Of a DNA stretch of 64,000 bases, positions 34,248-42,157 are shown in pieces. How positions within the stretch are numbered: position 1 is the stretch's first letter; each line of letters begins with the position of its first letter. The notes beneath the pieces are model-generated. The model saw only the letters and a program-made list of their open reading frames with translations. It did no database searches and was not told the origin of the DNA. Source of the stretch: Nocardioides sp. LHD-245 (lineage in GTDB: Bacteria > Actinomycetota > Actinomycetes > Propionibacteriales > Nocardioidaceae). The stretch is from assembly GCF_030929495.1 (NCBI RefSeq), contig NZ_JAVFWN010000021.1:38437-102436 (forward strand), in the 5' to 3' direction. A program made the translations under genes and the position numbers.

Positions 34248-37076
34248 ATGGCAGGCCGGATTCGTGACGAGGACATCGCCACGGTCCGTGAGCGGGCCAA
34301 GATCGACGAGGTCGTGTCGTCGTACGTCACGCTCCGCAACGCCGGCGGCGGCTCGATGAAGGGGCTGTGCCCCTTCCACGACGAGAAGTCCCCGTCGTTC
34401 CATGTGACCCCGAGCCGCGGCTTCTTCCATTGTCTGGCCGGGGAGACCCGGGTGCTGACCTGGGACGGGCCCCGCGAGATCCGCGAGCTGGCCGGCGCCA
34501 CGCATCGGATCCTCGGCGCGCGCGGCGACTGGATCGAGGCGCCCTTCAAATCCTACGGAGTCCAGCGGCTGCATCGGATCACCGTGACCCGCAACCGCCA
34601 GCGCAAGGAGCTCTACGCCACCGACGGCCATCGATGGTTCATCCGGTCCGGCAAGACCCAGAAGAATGCACGGGAGGTGCTGACGACCGCGCTGAAGTCC
34701 GGTGACCGGCTGGTCTCGAAGTTCCCACGGTCCCGGATCCGGAGGACCACCCCGTCGCCGTTCGGCATCGCGCACGGATTCACCTACGGCGACGGCACTC
34801 GCAACGGCACCGGATCGATGGCCCTGATCTGCCCGCCGAAGGACGAGGGCATGCTCAAGTGGTTCCCCAACAGCCACACCACAGACCGCGGTGACGGCAA
34901 CCTCCTGGTCCATCACCTGCCGAGGTTCTTCAAGGACCGGCCGTCGTTGGACGAGTCGGTGCCCTATCTCTACGGCTGGCTGGCAGGCTACTTCGCCGCC
35001 GACGGGTGCGTGGCCGCCGATGGCACCGTGATCATGAACTCCGCCGATCGTGACGATCTGGAGTTCTTCCGCACGGTCTGCACCCGGCTCGGCATCGCGA
35101 CCTACGGCATCACCTCCCAGTTGCGGGTCGGGCTGGGTGAGGTGCCGTCGGAGCTGTACCGCATCCACCTCGTGAACGAGGACCTCGACGGGGGCTTCTT
35201 CCTCCTCGAGCCGCATCGCCGGCGGTTCGAGGCGAACGCCAAGGCTTTCGCCCGGCGCGGCTGGGTGGTCGAGAGCGTCGAGGAGACCGATCGGATCGAG
35301 GAGGTGTTCTGTGCGGAGGTCGAGGACGGTCACGCGTTCACGCTCGAGGACAACATCCTCACCGGCAACTGCTTCGGCTGCCAGGAAGGCGGCGACGTCT
35401 TCACCTTCTTGATGAAGATCGACGGGCTCACCTTCGGCGAGGCCGTCGAGCGGATGGCCGACAAGTACGGCATCCACCTGCGCCGCGACGAGACCGGTCA
35501 CGACGATCGGCCGAAGGGGCCGCAGCGCCGCCGGCTGGTCGAGGCGCACGCCGTCGCCCAGGAGTTCTACGCCGAGCAGCTCGGCACGCCCGACGCGCTG
35601 GCCGCGCGCCAGTTCCTGGCCGAGCGCGGGTTCGACCAGCAGGCCGCCCTCACCTTCGGCGTCGGCTTCGCTCCGCGCGACGGCGAGGCGCTGTGGCGCC
35701 ACCTGAGCGGCCGGAAGTTCAGCTCCGAGGAGGTGATCGCCGCCGGCCTGGTGGCGATGGGCCGCTCGCTCTACGACAAGTTCCGCGGGCGCCTGCTGTG
35801 GCCGATCCGCGAGACCAACGGCGACACCATCGGGTTCGGCGCCCGGCGGATCTTCGACGACGACCGGATCACGGCCAAGTACCTCAACACCCAGGAGACG
35901 CCGATCTACAAGAAGAGCCAGGTGCTCTACGGCATCGACCTGGCCCGCAAGCCGATCGCGCTCAAGTCGCAGGCGGTCGTCGTCGAGGGCTACACCGACG
36001 TGATGGCTTGCCATCTGGCCGGCGTCGAGACGGCCGTCGCCACCTGCGGCACCGCCTTCGGCGACGACCACGCCCGCGTCCTGCGGCGCTTCCTCGACGA
36101 CCACGCCGAGCTCCGCAGCGAGGTCGTGTTCACCTTCGACGGCGACGAGGCCGGCCAGAAGGCAGCGTTGCGCACGTTCGAGGGCGACCAGCGGTTCGTG
36201 TCGCAGACGTACGTCGCGGTGGCGCCCGAGGGCCTGGACCCCTGCGAGCTGCGGATCCAGCAGGGCGACGACGCGGTTCGCGAGCTGATCGCCAGCCGCC
36301 GCCCGCTCTACCGCTTCGTCCTCGAGAACGTCGTCGGCCGCTACGACCTCGACCGCGCCGACAGCCGGGTCGATGCGATCCGGGAGGGTGCCAAGCTGGT
36401 CGCCAGCGTGCGGGACAAGTCGAAGGTCGACGCCTTCGTCCGGGAGCTCTCCGCCATGGTGGGTGTCGACATCGAGCAGGCCCGTGCGGAGGTACGCCGG
36501 GCCGCGGCGCGCGGACCGGAGCGGACCAACCGCAACGAGCGCGGCCGCCAGCAGCCGGAGGCCACCCTGGTGCCGGCGCCCCGCTCCGCCGTACCCGATC
36601 TCAGGGAGCCGCGCTTCGGCATCGAGCGCGAGACCCTCAAGCTGGTCCTGCAGGCCCCGCTCGCGATCGGCCGCACCACCGCCGACATCGGCAGCAACGA
36701 CTTCACCCACCCGACCTACCGCGCCGTCTGGGACCTCGTGGCGGCCGCCGGCGGCACCGTCGCCGGGCAGAACGACCCGGGCTGGGTGACCCGACTGCGC
36801 GCCGCCACCACCGACCCGGTGGTGTCCTCGCTGGTCAGCGCGCTCGCCGTCGAGCCGATCCCGGCCCATCGCGAGATCGACGCGAGCTATGTCGCCCACC
36901 ATGTCTACCGGCTCCAGGAGCTGACCGCGCTGCGCCGCATCGACGAGGTCCGGTCCCGACTCCAGCGCACCAACCCGCTCGACAACGCCGGCGACTACAA
37001 CAAGATGTTCGGTGAGCTGGCGGCGCTCGAGCAGCACCGGCGCACCCTGCGCGAGAAGATCGTGGGCGCGCCGTGA
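34248..37076 (+). CDS. dnaG: DNA primase DnaG interrupted in frame by an intein
   Basis: The 942-residue precursor contains a 629-residue primase once residues 62-374 are spliced out. The CHC2 zinc domain is split: CPFHDEKSPSF (Cys41, His44) and GFFH precede the insert, and CFGCQEGGD (Cys375, Cys378) follows. The TOPRIM domain has VVVEGYTDVMACH and FTFDGDEAGQKAA (acidic metal residues). A C-terminal DnaB-interacting domain spans about 800-942. Without splicing the zinc ribbon cannot form, so primase activity should depend on intein removal. The gene sits upstream of tRNA-Asn and near dgt, the usual context. Confidence 0.95.
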   Translation: MAGRIRDEDIATVRERAKIDEVVSSYVTLRNAGGGSMKGLCPFHDEKSPSFHVTPSRGFFHCLAGETRVLTWDGPREIRELAGATHRILGARGDWIEAPFKSYGVQRLHRITVTRNRQRKELYATDGHRWFIRSGKTQKNAREVLTTALKSGDRLVSKFPRSRIRRTTPSPFGIAHGFTYGDGTRNGTGSMALICPPKDEGMLKWFPNSHTTDRGDGNLLVHHLPRFFKDRPSLDESVPYLYGWLAGYFAADGCVAADGTVIMNSADRDDLEFFRTVCTRLGIATYGITSQLRVGLGEVPSELYRIHLVNEDLDGGFFLLEPHRRRFEANAKAFARRGWVVESVEETDRIEEVFCAEVEDGHAFTLEDNILTGNCFGCQEGGDVFTFLMKIDGLTFGEAVERMADKYGIHLRRDETGHDDRPKGPQRRRLVEAHAVAQEFYAEQLGTPDALAARQFLAERGFDQQAALTFGVGFAPRDGEALWRHLSGRKFSSEEVIAAGLVAMGRSLYDKFRGRLLWPIRETNGDTIGFGARRIFDDDRITAKYLNTQETPIYKKSQVLYGIDLARKPIALKSQAVVVEGYTDVMACHLAGVETAVATCGTAFGDDHARVLRRFLDDHAELRSEVVFTFDGDEAGQKAALRTFEGDQRFVSQTYVAVAPEGLDPCELRIQQGDDAVRELIASRRPLYRFVLENVVGRYDLDRADSRVDAIREGAKLVASVRDKSKVDAFVRELSAMVGVDIEQARAEVRRAAARGPERTNRNERGRQQPEATLVPAPRSAVPDLREPRFGIERETLKLVLQAPLAIGRTTADIGSNDFTHPTYRAVWDLVAAAGGTVAGQNDPGWVTRLRAATTDPVVSSLVSALAVEPIPAHREIDASYVAHHVYRLQELTALRRIDEVRSRLQRTNPLDNAGDYNKMFGELAALEQHRRTLREKIVGAP
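34431..35369 (+). mobile_element. LAGLIDADG intein in DnaG (313 residues)
   Basis: Intein residue 1 is Cys (CLAGETRVL, block A), and block B is LYATDGHRWF with the conserved TxxH. Two LAGLIDADG-like motifs follow, IAHGFTYGDGT (about 113-123) and YGWLAGYFAADG (about 181-192), both keeping the catalytic Asp. Blocks F/G read VFCAEVEDGHAF then NILTGN, followed by Cys+1 of the extein. The penultimate residue is Gly, not the usual His, as in several phage-type inteins. Both endonuclease motifs are intact, so homing activity is possible. The open frame through the whole region excludes a frame-disrupting insertion. Confidence 0.93.
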
Positions 37077-37086
37077 GGCGGGGGTC

Positions 37087-37587
37087 ATGAGGTTCCCGCC
37101 GCTGCCGGCGCGCCGCCCGCCGTTCCCGGTCGGGCGGGGAGAGCGCCTGCTCGCCTGGGCCGAGGTGCGGCAGCCGGGTGACGGGCCGGCGCTCGTCGGC
37201 GGCACCCGCGACGCGCTCTACCTGCCCACCCGCATCCCCTGGGAGCAGGTCGCCAGCGCCGACTGGGACCAGGAGGAGTCGACCCTGCGGGTCGTCGAGG
37301 TCGCTCGCTTCGGCGCATCCAGCCCGGTCCACGAGCTGCGTCTCGACGACGCCGGCCGCCTGCTGCAACTGGTCCGCGAGCGGGTCACCGCGAGCATCGC
37401 CGTCCAGCGGCATGTCGCCGTCGCCGGGCGCCGCTCGGTGCGCATCCTGGCGCGGCGGGCCCCCGGGACCCGAGGCGAGCTGGCCTGGTTCGTCGAGTAC
37501 GACGACGGGCTGGATCCCGCGGACCCGCGGGTCGACGTGGTGGTCCAGGAGGCCCTGTCCGCCGCCCGCGCCGACGTCCAGGTCTGA
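37087..37587 (+). CDS. Hypothetical protein following dnaG
   Basis: A 166-residue soluble protein that starts 10 bp after dnaG, so probably co-transcribed. It has a Pro/Arg-rich N-terminus and an alpha/beta body with the pattern ERLLAWAEVRQPGDG, GTRDALYLPTRIPWEQVASADWD, WFVEYDDGLDPADPRV and a C-terminal helix ALSAARADV. The layout resembles a PH-like or split-barrel fold seen in small actinobacterial proteins next to dnaG, but I do not assign a family. Confidence 0.65.
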   Translation: MRFPPLPARRPPFPVGRGERLLAWAEVRQPGDGPALVGGTRDALYLPTRIPWEQVASADWDQEESTLRVVEVARFGASSPVHELRLDDAGRLLQLVRERVTASIAVQRHVAVAGRRSVRILARRAPGTRGELAWFVEYDDGLDPADPRVDVVVQEALSAARADVQV

Positions 37588-37677
37588 GCCTCGCGACTCC
37601 GGGGGCACCTCGATTTCTGGGGGCAGCCCCCGCCTTGCTAGGGTTTCCCCGCTCCACCTCGCGGTGGAGTCGAGCAT

Positions 37678-37753
37678 TCCCCCGTAGCTCAACTGGCAGA
37701 GCATTCGACTGTTAATCGAAGGGTTACTGGTTCGAGTCCAGTCGGGGGAGCCA
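37678..37753 (+). tRNA. tRNA-Asn (GTT), CCA encoded
   Basis: Full cloverleaf. Acceptor arms are TCCCCCG (37678-37684) and CGGGGGA (37743-37749) with discriminator G37750. The D arm is GCTC/GAGC. The anticodon loop has GTT at 37711-37713. The T arm is CTGG-TTCGAGT-CCAG. CCA (37751-37753) is encoded. A 7-bp hairpin (CTCCACC-tcgc-GGTGGAG, 37652-37669) lies just upstream. Confidence 0.97.
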
Positions 37754-38271
37754 CACGAGGGCCTCTGGCCTGCGGAGACGCGGGCCCGGGGCCCTCTGGC
37801 GTCTTCGTCGCGACACCCGGGTCCACCGCCCGCGCGCCCACCCGGTCCTACGCGTCCACCGGGCGCCGCCGTCGCCGTCCCTCCTCGCCCTGGGGCGTCT
37901 CGGACCCGCGGTTCGAGAACTGCCCGTTGACCTCTGCGTCGGGGTGCAAGCTACCGGGCTCGGGCTGGCGTTCCGGCCGCAGAACGCTAGAGGGCTGGGG
38001 AAGCTCGCCGAGTTGGCCAAGCCCGCGCTGGACCGACTGCGCGACCAGCTGGGGGAGACGGCCGACCTCGGCGTCCTCGAGGCGGATCCTCAACCCGGGA
38101 GCCCTGCTGTAGCAGCGCAGTACCGGCCGCGGCCCGCCGCCCGGGGTGGCTCGTGGCCCGCCTGCTCTGGACCCCGTAGCGCGTCGAGACGATCTGGCGG
38201 ATCTCTTGTCCCGAGATGAGAGCCGATCCCGACCAATCGTCCAGAATCCGCCGCGATTCCTTCGCTGCCGG
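37754..38271. other. Non-coding stretch after tRNA-Asn
   Basis: About 520 bp without an intact gene. It holds GC-rich, low-information sequence on both strands, plus a short frame with resemblance to an IclR regulator (see separate entry). No integrase, attachment-site duplication or second tRNA is visible. The right end becomes less GC-rich as it approaches the carboxypeptidase promoter. Confidence 0.6.
37944..38120 (+). pseudogene. Possible IclR-family regulator remnant
   Basis: The frame reads GLGLAFRPQNARGLGKLAEL, then AKPALDRLRDQLGETADLGV and LEADPQPG. The segment LAKPALDRLRDQLGETADLGVL closely matches the start of an IclR effector-binding domain (typically aLaRPhLeaLrdelGETvnLavLdgd). 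No HTH upstream and no remaining effector domain downstream are present, so this would be a decayed fragment next to a tRNA gene. Recognition is by eye only. Confidence 0.4.
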
Positions 38272-38331
38272 TTGACGAGGCAGCCGACCGACCGCTTATG
38301 TGAGCACACACTTTTTGTGAGGTCGCTCACA
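38272..38331 (+). promoter_or_regulatory. Carboxypeptidase promoter with consensus CRP-type site
   Basis: TTGACG (38272-38277) and TTATGT (38296-38301) form a plausible -35/-10 with an 18-bp spacer. TGTGAGGTCGCTCACA (38316-38331) is an exact TGTGA-N6-TCACA match, the consensus of CRP/GlxR-family regulators. A further TGTGA half-site overlaps the -10 (38299-38303). The site would lie just downstream of the transcription start, a repressing position, 46 bases before the gene start. Confidence 0.7.
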
Positions 38332-38376
38332 TCTCGGGAGTGTGATCATCCGTCCCCCCACACGCAAAGGCTGATC

Positions 38377-41300
38377 GTGTCTGCACATCTGAGAAGGAAA
38401 CGCTTCGCCGCCTATGCCGCCGGGCTGGCCCTGTTCGGGCTCGCCGTCGGCGTCCTGCCGAGTGAGTCGACCGCCGCCCCGGCAGCCCGGACCGCGTCGC
38501 CGCAGGACGACGCCGTCCTGGAGCGCGACGCCGAGGAGACGCCCCGGGTCGTCGAGATCGTGGTGCCGGGCACCGCCGAGCTCGACCGTCTCGTCGCGAC
38601 CGGCGTCGACCTCGACCACGGCGTCCACCAGGAGCCGGACGGCCTCGCGGTCCGAGCCGTCGTCACGCCCGGCGAGATCCGCCAGCTCGAGGCCCTCGGG
38701 TTCGAGGTCGGCGAGACCCTGATGACCACCAAGGACAGCCAGGCGGCTGTCCAGGAGCGCGATGCGACGATCGGAGCCAACCAGCAGGCGGCCGACGCGT
38801 TCGACGCGGAGGCGACCGACCCCGACGTCAGCGACGTCAAGATCCTGCGCGCGGACTACTACACCTCGTTCGGTACTCCGGTCCTCTCCGTGGAGGCCCA
38901 GGTCGCCAACGGTGGCAGCCTGCCGACGCTGACCGTCGAGCGGGACAGCGGTCCCGGCACCGCGTTCGGCAGTGGCGGTTCCCAGAACCTCGCGCCCTTC
39001 AACGACGCGGGCGTGTACATGTACCACATGGGCGCCAGCTCGAGTGGCCTGACGACGCGACCCGATCGGGTCCGGATCACCAGTCCCAGCGGCGACACGG
39101 CGATCGCCAAGGTCGCGGACTGGCTGCCGACCGCGGACGGCGAGGAGGATCCGTTCAAGGGCGACGGGTACCAGGAGGACTTCATCCAGTCCTACCTCGA
39201 CCCGACCCAGCTCTACGACCGGATCAAGCAGCTGGCCGACACCTACCCCGACCTGGCCGAGATCGTCGAGCTGCCGTACAAGACCAACGGCTATCGCCGG
39301 CTGGCTCAGGCGCTGGTCGGCCCGACGGCGAACAACCCGACGGCCATCTCGCAGCGCTTCGGCGTCGACTCCAAGGCCTGGGGCCACCAGGGCGGGAACG
39401 GGATCACGGTCGAGGTGGCCGACCCGGGTGCGCCCGACTCCCCGTTGAGCGTCCACGTGGTCGGCAAGGCGATCAAGGTCTCCGCGGCGACCGATGGCAC
39501 CGGCGCACTCACCAGCACCGCCGCGCAGATCGTCGCGGCGATCAACGCCAACGTGGTGGCCCGCACGCTGGTCACCGCCTACACCTACCGCAATGACGCG
39601 GGTGCCGGCGTGACGCCGGCGACGGCGCTCCCGGTCACGCTCACCGACGGCCTGGGTGCCCCGGCCTCGGTCTCACGGGACCCGCAGCAGGTCTATGCCA
39701 TCAAGATCGGCAAGGTGCGCGACGGCTCCAAGCCGGGCGTCTTCTACTACGCGCAGGAGCACGCTCGCGAGTGGGTGCCGCCGCTGGTGACGATCGAGAC
39801 CGCCGAGCGCCTGCTACGCAACTACAGCTCGCACGCCGGCACGCGGGACCTGGTCGACAACCTGGAGATCTGGATCCTGCCGTCGGTCAACCCGGACGGC
39901 GGGCACTACTCGTTCTACGACTTCGCCAGCCAGCGCAAGAACATGACCCGTCATTGCGCTGTCGCCGACAGCGGCGACTTCAACGGCCGCAACAGCTGGG
40001 GTGTGGACGTCAACCGCAACTACACCGAGTACAGCGCCTTCGACGGCTACAGCGGCGCTTCGACGACCAGCTGCACCAGTGGTACGTCGGCCGGCCCCGG
40101 CGAGCTGACCGAGCCCGAGGCGAAGAACGTCGACTGGGTGGCGAAGAGCAACCCCAACATCACCTTCTCGATGAACGTGCACAGCTCCGGCAACTACTTC
40201 ATGTGGTCGCCGGCGGCGTACAAGTCGGCCGGTCGCGAGACCGCACCCGTCCCGACGCTCGAGGAGGAGGGTCTCTTCTGGGGCGCGTCGTCCCGGATCC
40301 TGACCGCCATCAAGCGGCACCGGGGCCTGAGCGTCACGCCCGCGAAGACGGGGCAGGTCGTCGACGTGCTCTACTCGGCGGCCGGCAACTCCGGCGACCT
40401 GCTCTGGTACAAGTACGGCATCTACGCCTGGGACTTCGAGGTGGGTGGCACCTTCCAGCCGCCGTTCGAGAACGTGGATCCCAACGGCGTGTCCGCCCAT
40501 GAGGAGAGCCAGGAGTTCGCGAACGGCCTCATCGAGATGGCTCAGGTCGCCCTCGACCACGAGCGCGACGACGTCCCGCCGGTGTCCTCCGTCGCGGTCA
40601 CGCCGTCGAGTGTCGAGGGGAAGGTGAACGTCGAGTTCGAGACCAACGAGCCGGCCGCCATCTTCTACACCGTCGACGGCACCGTCCCGACGCTGGACTC
40701 CGAGCGCTACGACGCAGCGGGCCTCCGCAACACCCGGGGTGAGCGCTTGAAGGTCGACGAGGGGGCCGAGATCCGCTGGATCACGGTCGACAGTCGCGGC
40801 AACGTCGAGCGGCACCTGGTTCCCGGGGAGGCCGGCAACTTCCGCGCCTGGAAGGCGGAGGTCGGCTACGAGGAGCCGCTGGCCTCCAGCGGCACGTCGC
40901 TCACGCTGAGCGCGGCGAAGGTCGCGGTGGGCGCCACCGGTGTCACCGCCCGGGTGCAGGTCACGGCCACCGGTCCCGGTGACCAGGAGACGCCCTCGGG
41001 GGTGGTCACGATCCGCGACGGCGACCTCGTGGTCGGGACGGGCGAGATCGGCGCCGACGGCGCGGCCTCGGTCGCGCTGAAGGCCTTCCCCTCGGCCGGG
41101 TCGAAGTCGCTGACCGCGGAGTACGGCGGCGACGCCAACTTCCTGCCCAGCGTCTCGGCACCCGCCACCCTGGTGGTCGGCAAGATCGCCTCGACCGTCA
41201 CCGCCAAGGTGAAGAAGGCCAAGAAGCTCACGGTCGGCAAGCGGCCGAAGCTGAAGGTCGCGGTCGCGGCCCCCGGCGCAGATCTGGCGGGTACCGTCAC

Positions 41301-41475
41301 CGTCGCGGTGGACGGCAAGCAGGTCGCCACCGCCGCGGTGGGCGCCGACGGTGCCGTGACGGTGAAGCTGCCGAAGGCCAAGGCCGGCAAGCACAAGGTG
41401 ACCGTGACCTACGTGGGCAGCGCGTCCGCGGAGGGCTCGGTGACGACCGTCAAGCTCAAGGTGCCCCGCCGCTAG
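38377..41475 (+). CDS. Large secreted M14 zinc carboxypeptidase
   Basis: 1032 residues. A signal peptide (core AGLALFGLAVGVLP) precedes a propeptide to about 150. The M14 domain has zinc ligands His462 and Glu465 (EHAREWVPP) and His602 (MNVHSSGNY), the VNPDG and GVDVNRNY substrate motifs, and the catalytic Glu688 (YAWDFEVGG). A ~110-residue insertion separates LPYKTNGYRRLAQAL from YAIKIGKV. C-terminally there is a chitobiase-like CHB_HEX_C segment (IFYTVDGTVPT) and two Ig-like repeats ending KVPRR. It probably digests extracellular protein. GTG start with AAAGG six bases before. Confidence 0.9.
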   Translation: MSAHLRRKRFAAYAAGLALFGLAVGVLPSESTAAPAARTASPQDDAVLERDAEETPRVVEIVVPGTAELDRLVATGVDLDHGVHQEPDGLAVRAVVTPGEIRQLEALGFEVGETLMTTKDSQAAVQERDATIGANQQAADAFDAEATDPDVSDVKILRADYYTSFGTPVLSVEAQVANGGSLPTLTVERDSGPGTAFGSGGSQNLAPFNDAGVYMYHMGASSSGLTTRPDRVRITSPSGDTAIAKVADWLPTADGEEDPFKGDGYQEDFIQSYLDPTQLYDRIKQLADTYPDLAEIVELPYKTNGYRRLAQALVGPTANNPTAISQRFGVDSKAWGHQGGNGITVEVADPGAPDSPLSVHVVGKAIKVSAATDGTGALTSTAAQIVAAINANVVARTLVTAYTYRNDAGAGVTPATALPVTLTDGLGAPASVSRDPQQVYAIKIGKVRDGSKPGVFYYAQEHAREWVPPLVTIETAERLLRNYSSHAGTRDLVDNLEIWILPSVNPDGGHYSFYDFASQRKNMTRHCAVADSGDFNGRNSWGVDVNRNYTEYSAFDGYSGASTTSCTSGTSAGPGELTEPEAKNVDWVAKSNPNITFSMNVHSSGNYFMWSPAAYKSAGRETAPVPTLEEEGLFWGASSRILTAIKRHRGLSVTPAKTGQVVDVLYSAAGNSGDLLWYKYGIYAWDFEVGGTFQPPFENVDPNGVSAHEESQEFANGLIEMAQVALDHERDDVPPVSSVAVTPSSVEGKVNVEFETNEPAAIFYTVDGTVPTLDSERYDAAGLRNTRGERLKVDEGAEIRWITVDSRGNVERHLVPGEAGNFRAWKAEVGYEEPLASSGTSLTLSAAKVAVGATGVTARVQVTATGPGDQETPSGVVTIRDGDLVVGTGEIGADGAASVALKAFPSAGSKSLTAEYGGDANFLPSVSAPATLVVGKIASTVTAKVKKAKKLTVGKRPKLKVAVAAPGADLAGTVTVAVDGKQVATAAVGADGAVTVKLPKAKAGKHKVTVTYVGSASAEGSVTTVKLKVPRR

Positions 41476-41538
41476 CGGGCACCCGGGCTCCAAGGCCACC
41501 GGCCGGCGACGTTCCACGTCGTCGGCCGGTGGTGTCTC

Positions 41539-42042
41539 TCAGCTGCTGGAATTGCCCTCCGACGACTCGCCCGGGGGCAGCTCGTCGTCCTGCTGCTGGG
41601 GAGCGGTGCCGGGCGGCACCTGACCCGTCCCGGGCGGCGGCCCGCCCTGACCGCTGCGCCCGCCCCAGCCCGGGAAGCCGCCCTGCCCGGGACCGCCCAT
41701 CCGCTCCTGGCGGAAGCCGGGACCGTCGTGGTCGTCACCGGCCGCCAGGGCGGTGCCGGCCCCCGCTCCGGCACCGAGCACGAGTCCGGCGACCGCCACG
41801 GCGAGCGTGGCCCGGAAGCTGAAGACGCGGTCGCGCCAACGGGCCTTGGGCACCGGCGTGACAGGAAGTGCGGCAGCAGGTGCCGGGGGTCCGGCAGGAG
41901 GTCCGGTCGGCGGCCCCTGCACCGGCGGGAGCGGTGCGGGCTCGGTCGGCGGCGCCGCGTCCGCGTACCGGGGGGTACCGGAGTCGGAGCCGGGAGTGGC
42001 GCCCTCGTCGGGGCCGGGAGTGGGATCGTCGCGCTGGGTCAT
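41539..42042 (-). CDS. Pro/Gly-rich single-pass membrane protein
   Basis: A 167-residue protein. A cytosolic Pro/Ala/Thr-rich N-terminus (about 1-70, APLPPVQGPPTGPP) precedes one transmembrane helix (about 78-100, FRATLAVAVAGLVLGAGAG). Outside is a Gly/Pro/Gln-rich low-complexity tail (GGPGQGGFPGWGGRSGQGG, then acidic EGNSSS). No enzyme domain. It is divergent from the OmpR-type regulator, and the shared gap contains the CACAG repeat array, so it probably belongs to the same regulon. GGAGGA immediately precedes the ATG. Confidence 0.72.
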   Translation of the reverse strand: MTQRDDPTPGPDEGATPGSDSGTPRYADAAPPTEPAPLPPVQGPPTGPPAGPPAPAAALPVTPVPKARWRDRVFSFRATLAVAVAGLVLGAGAGAGTALAAGDDHDGPGFRQERMGGPGQGGFPGWGGRSGQGGPPPGTGQVPPGTAPQQQDDELPPGESSEGNSSS

Positions 42043-42064
42043 TCCTCCACGGTGGTCCGGCTGT

Positions 42065-42148
42065 CTGTGCTGACCCTGTGACCGGCCCGTGAAGTGCCGC
42101 AGGATCCGCACAGACGGTCCACAGGATCCGCACAGACTCCTGGCACAG
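42065..42148. promoter_or_regulatory. 11-bp-phased CACAG direct repeats between divergent promoters
   Basis: On the plus strand CACAG occurs at 42109, 42120 and 42131 (exactly 11 bp apart), with a fourth, off-phase copy at 42144. On the minus strand CACAG (written CTGTG) occurs at 42065 and 42076, again 11 bp apart and facing the divergent gene. Tandem half-sites one helical turn apart are the classic DNA target of OmpR/PhoB-family regulators, and one is encoded right here. Confidence 0.82.
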
Positions 42149-42157
42149 TCTGATGCC

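Noticed and set aside
34011..37205. 1064-residue minus-strand frame across dnaG
   Set aside because: It is the antisense shadow of dnaG, with no domain pattern; high-GC third-position bias produces such frames.
37724..38020. Minus-strand frame ending in WLPRLDSNQ, overlapping tRNA-Asn
   Set aside because: The tail is the antisense of the tRNA sequence and the rest is Arg-rich low-information translation; a well-known annotation artefact.
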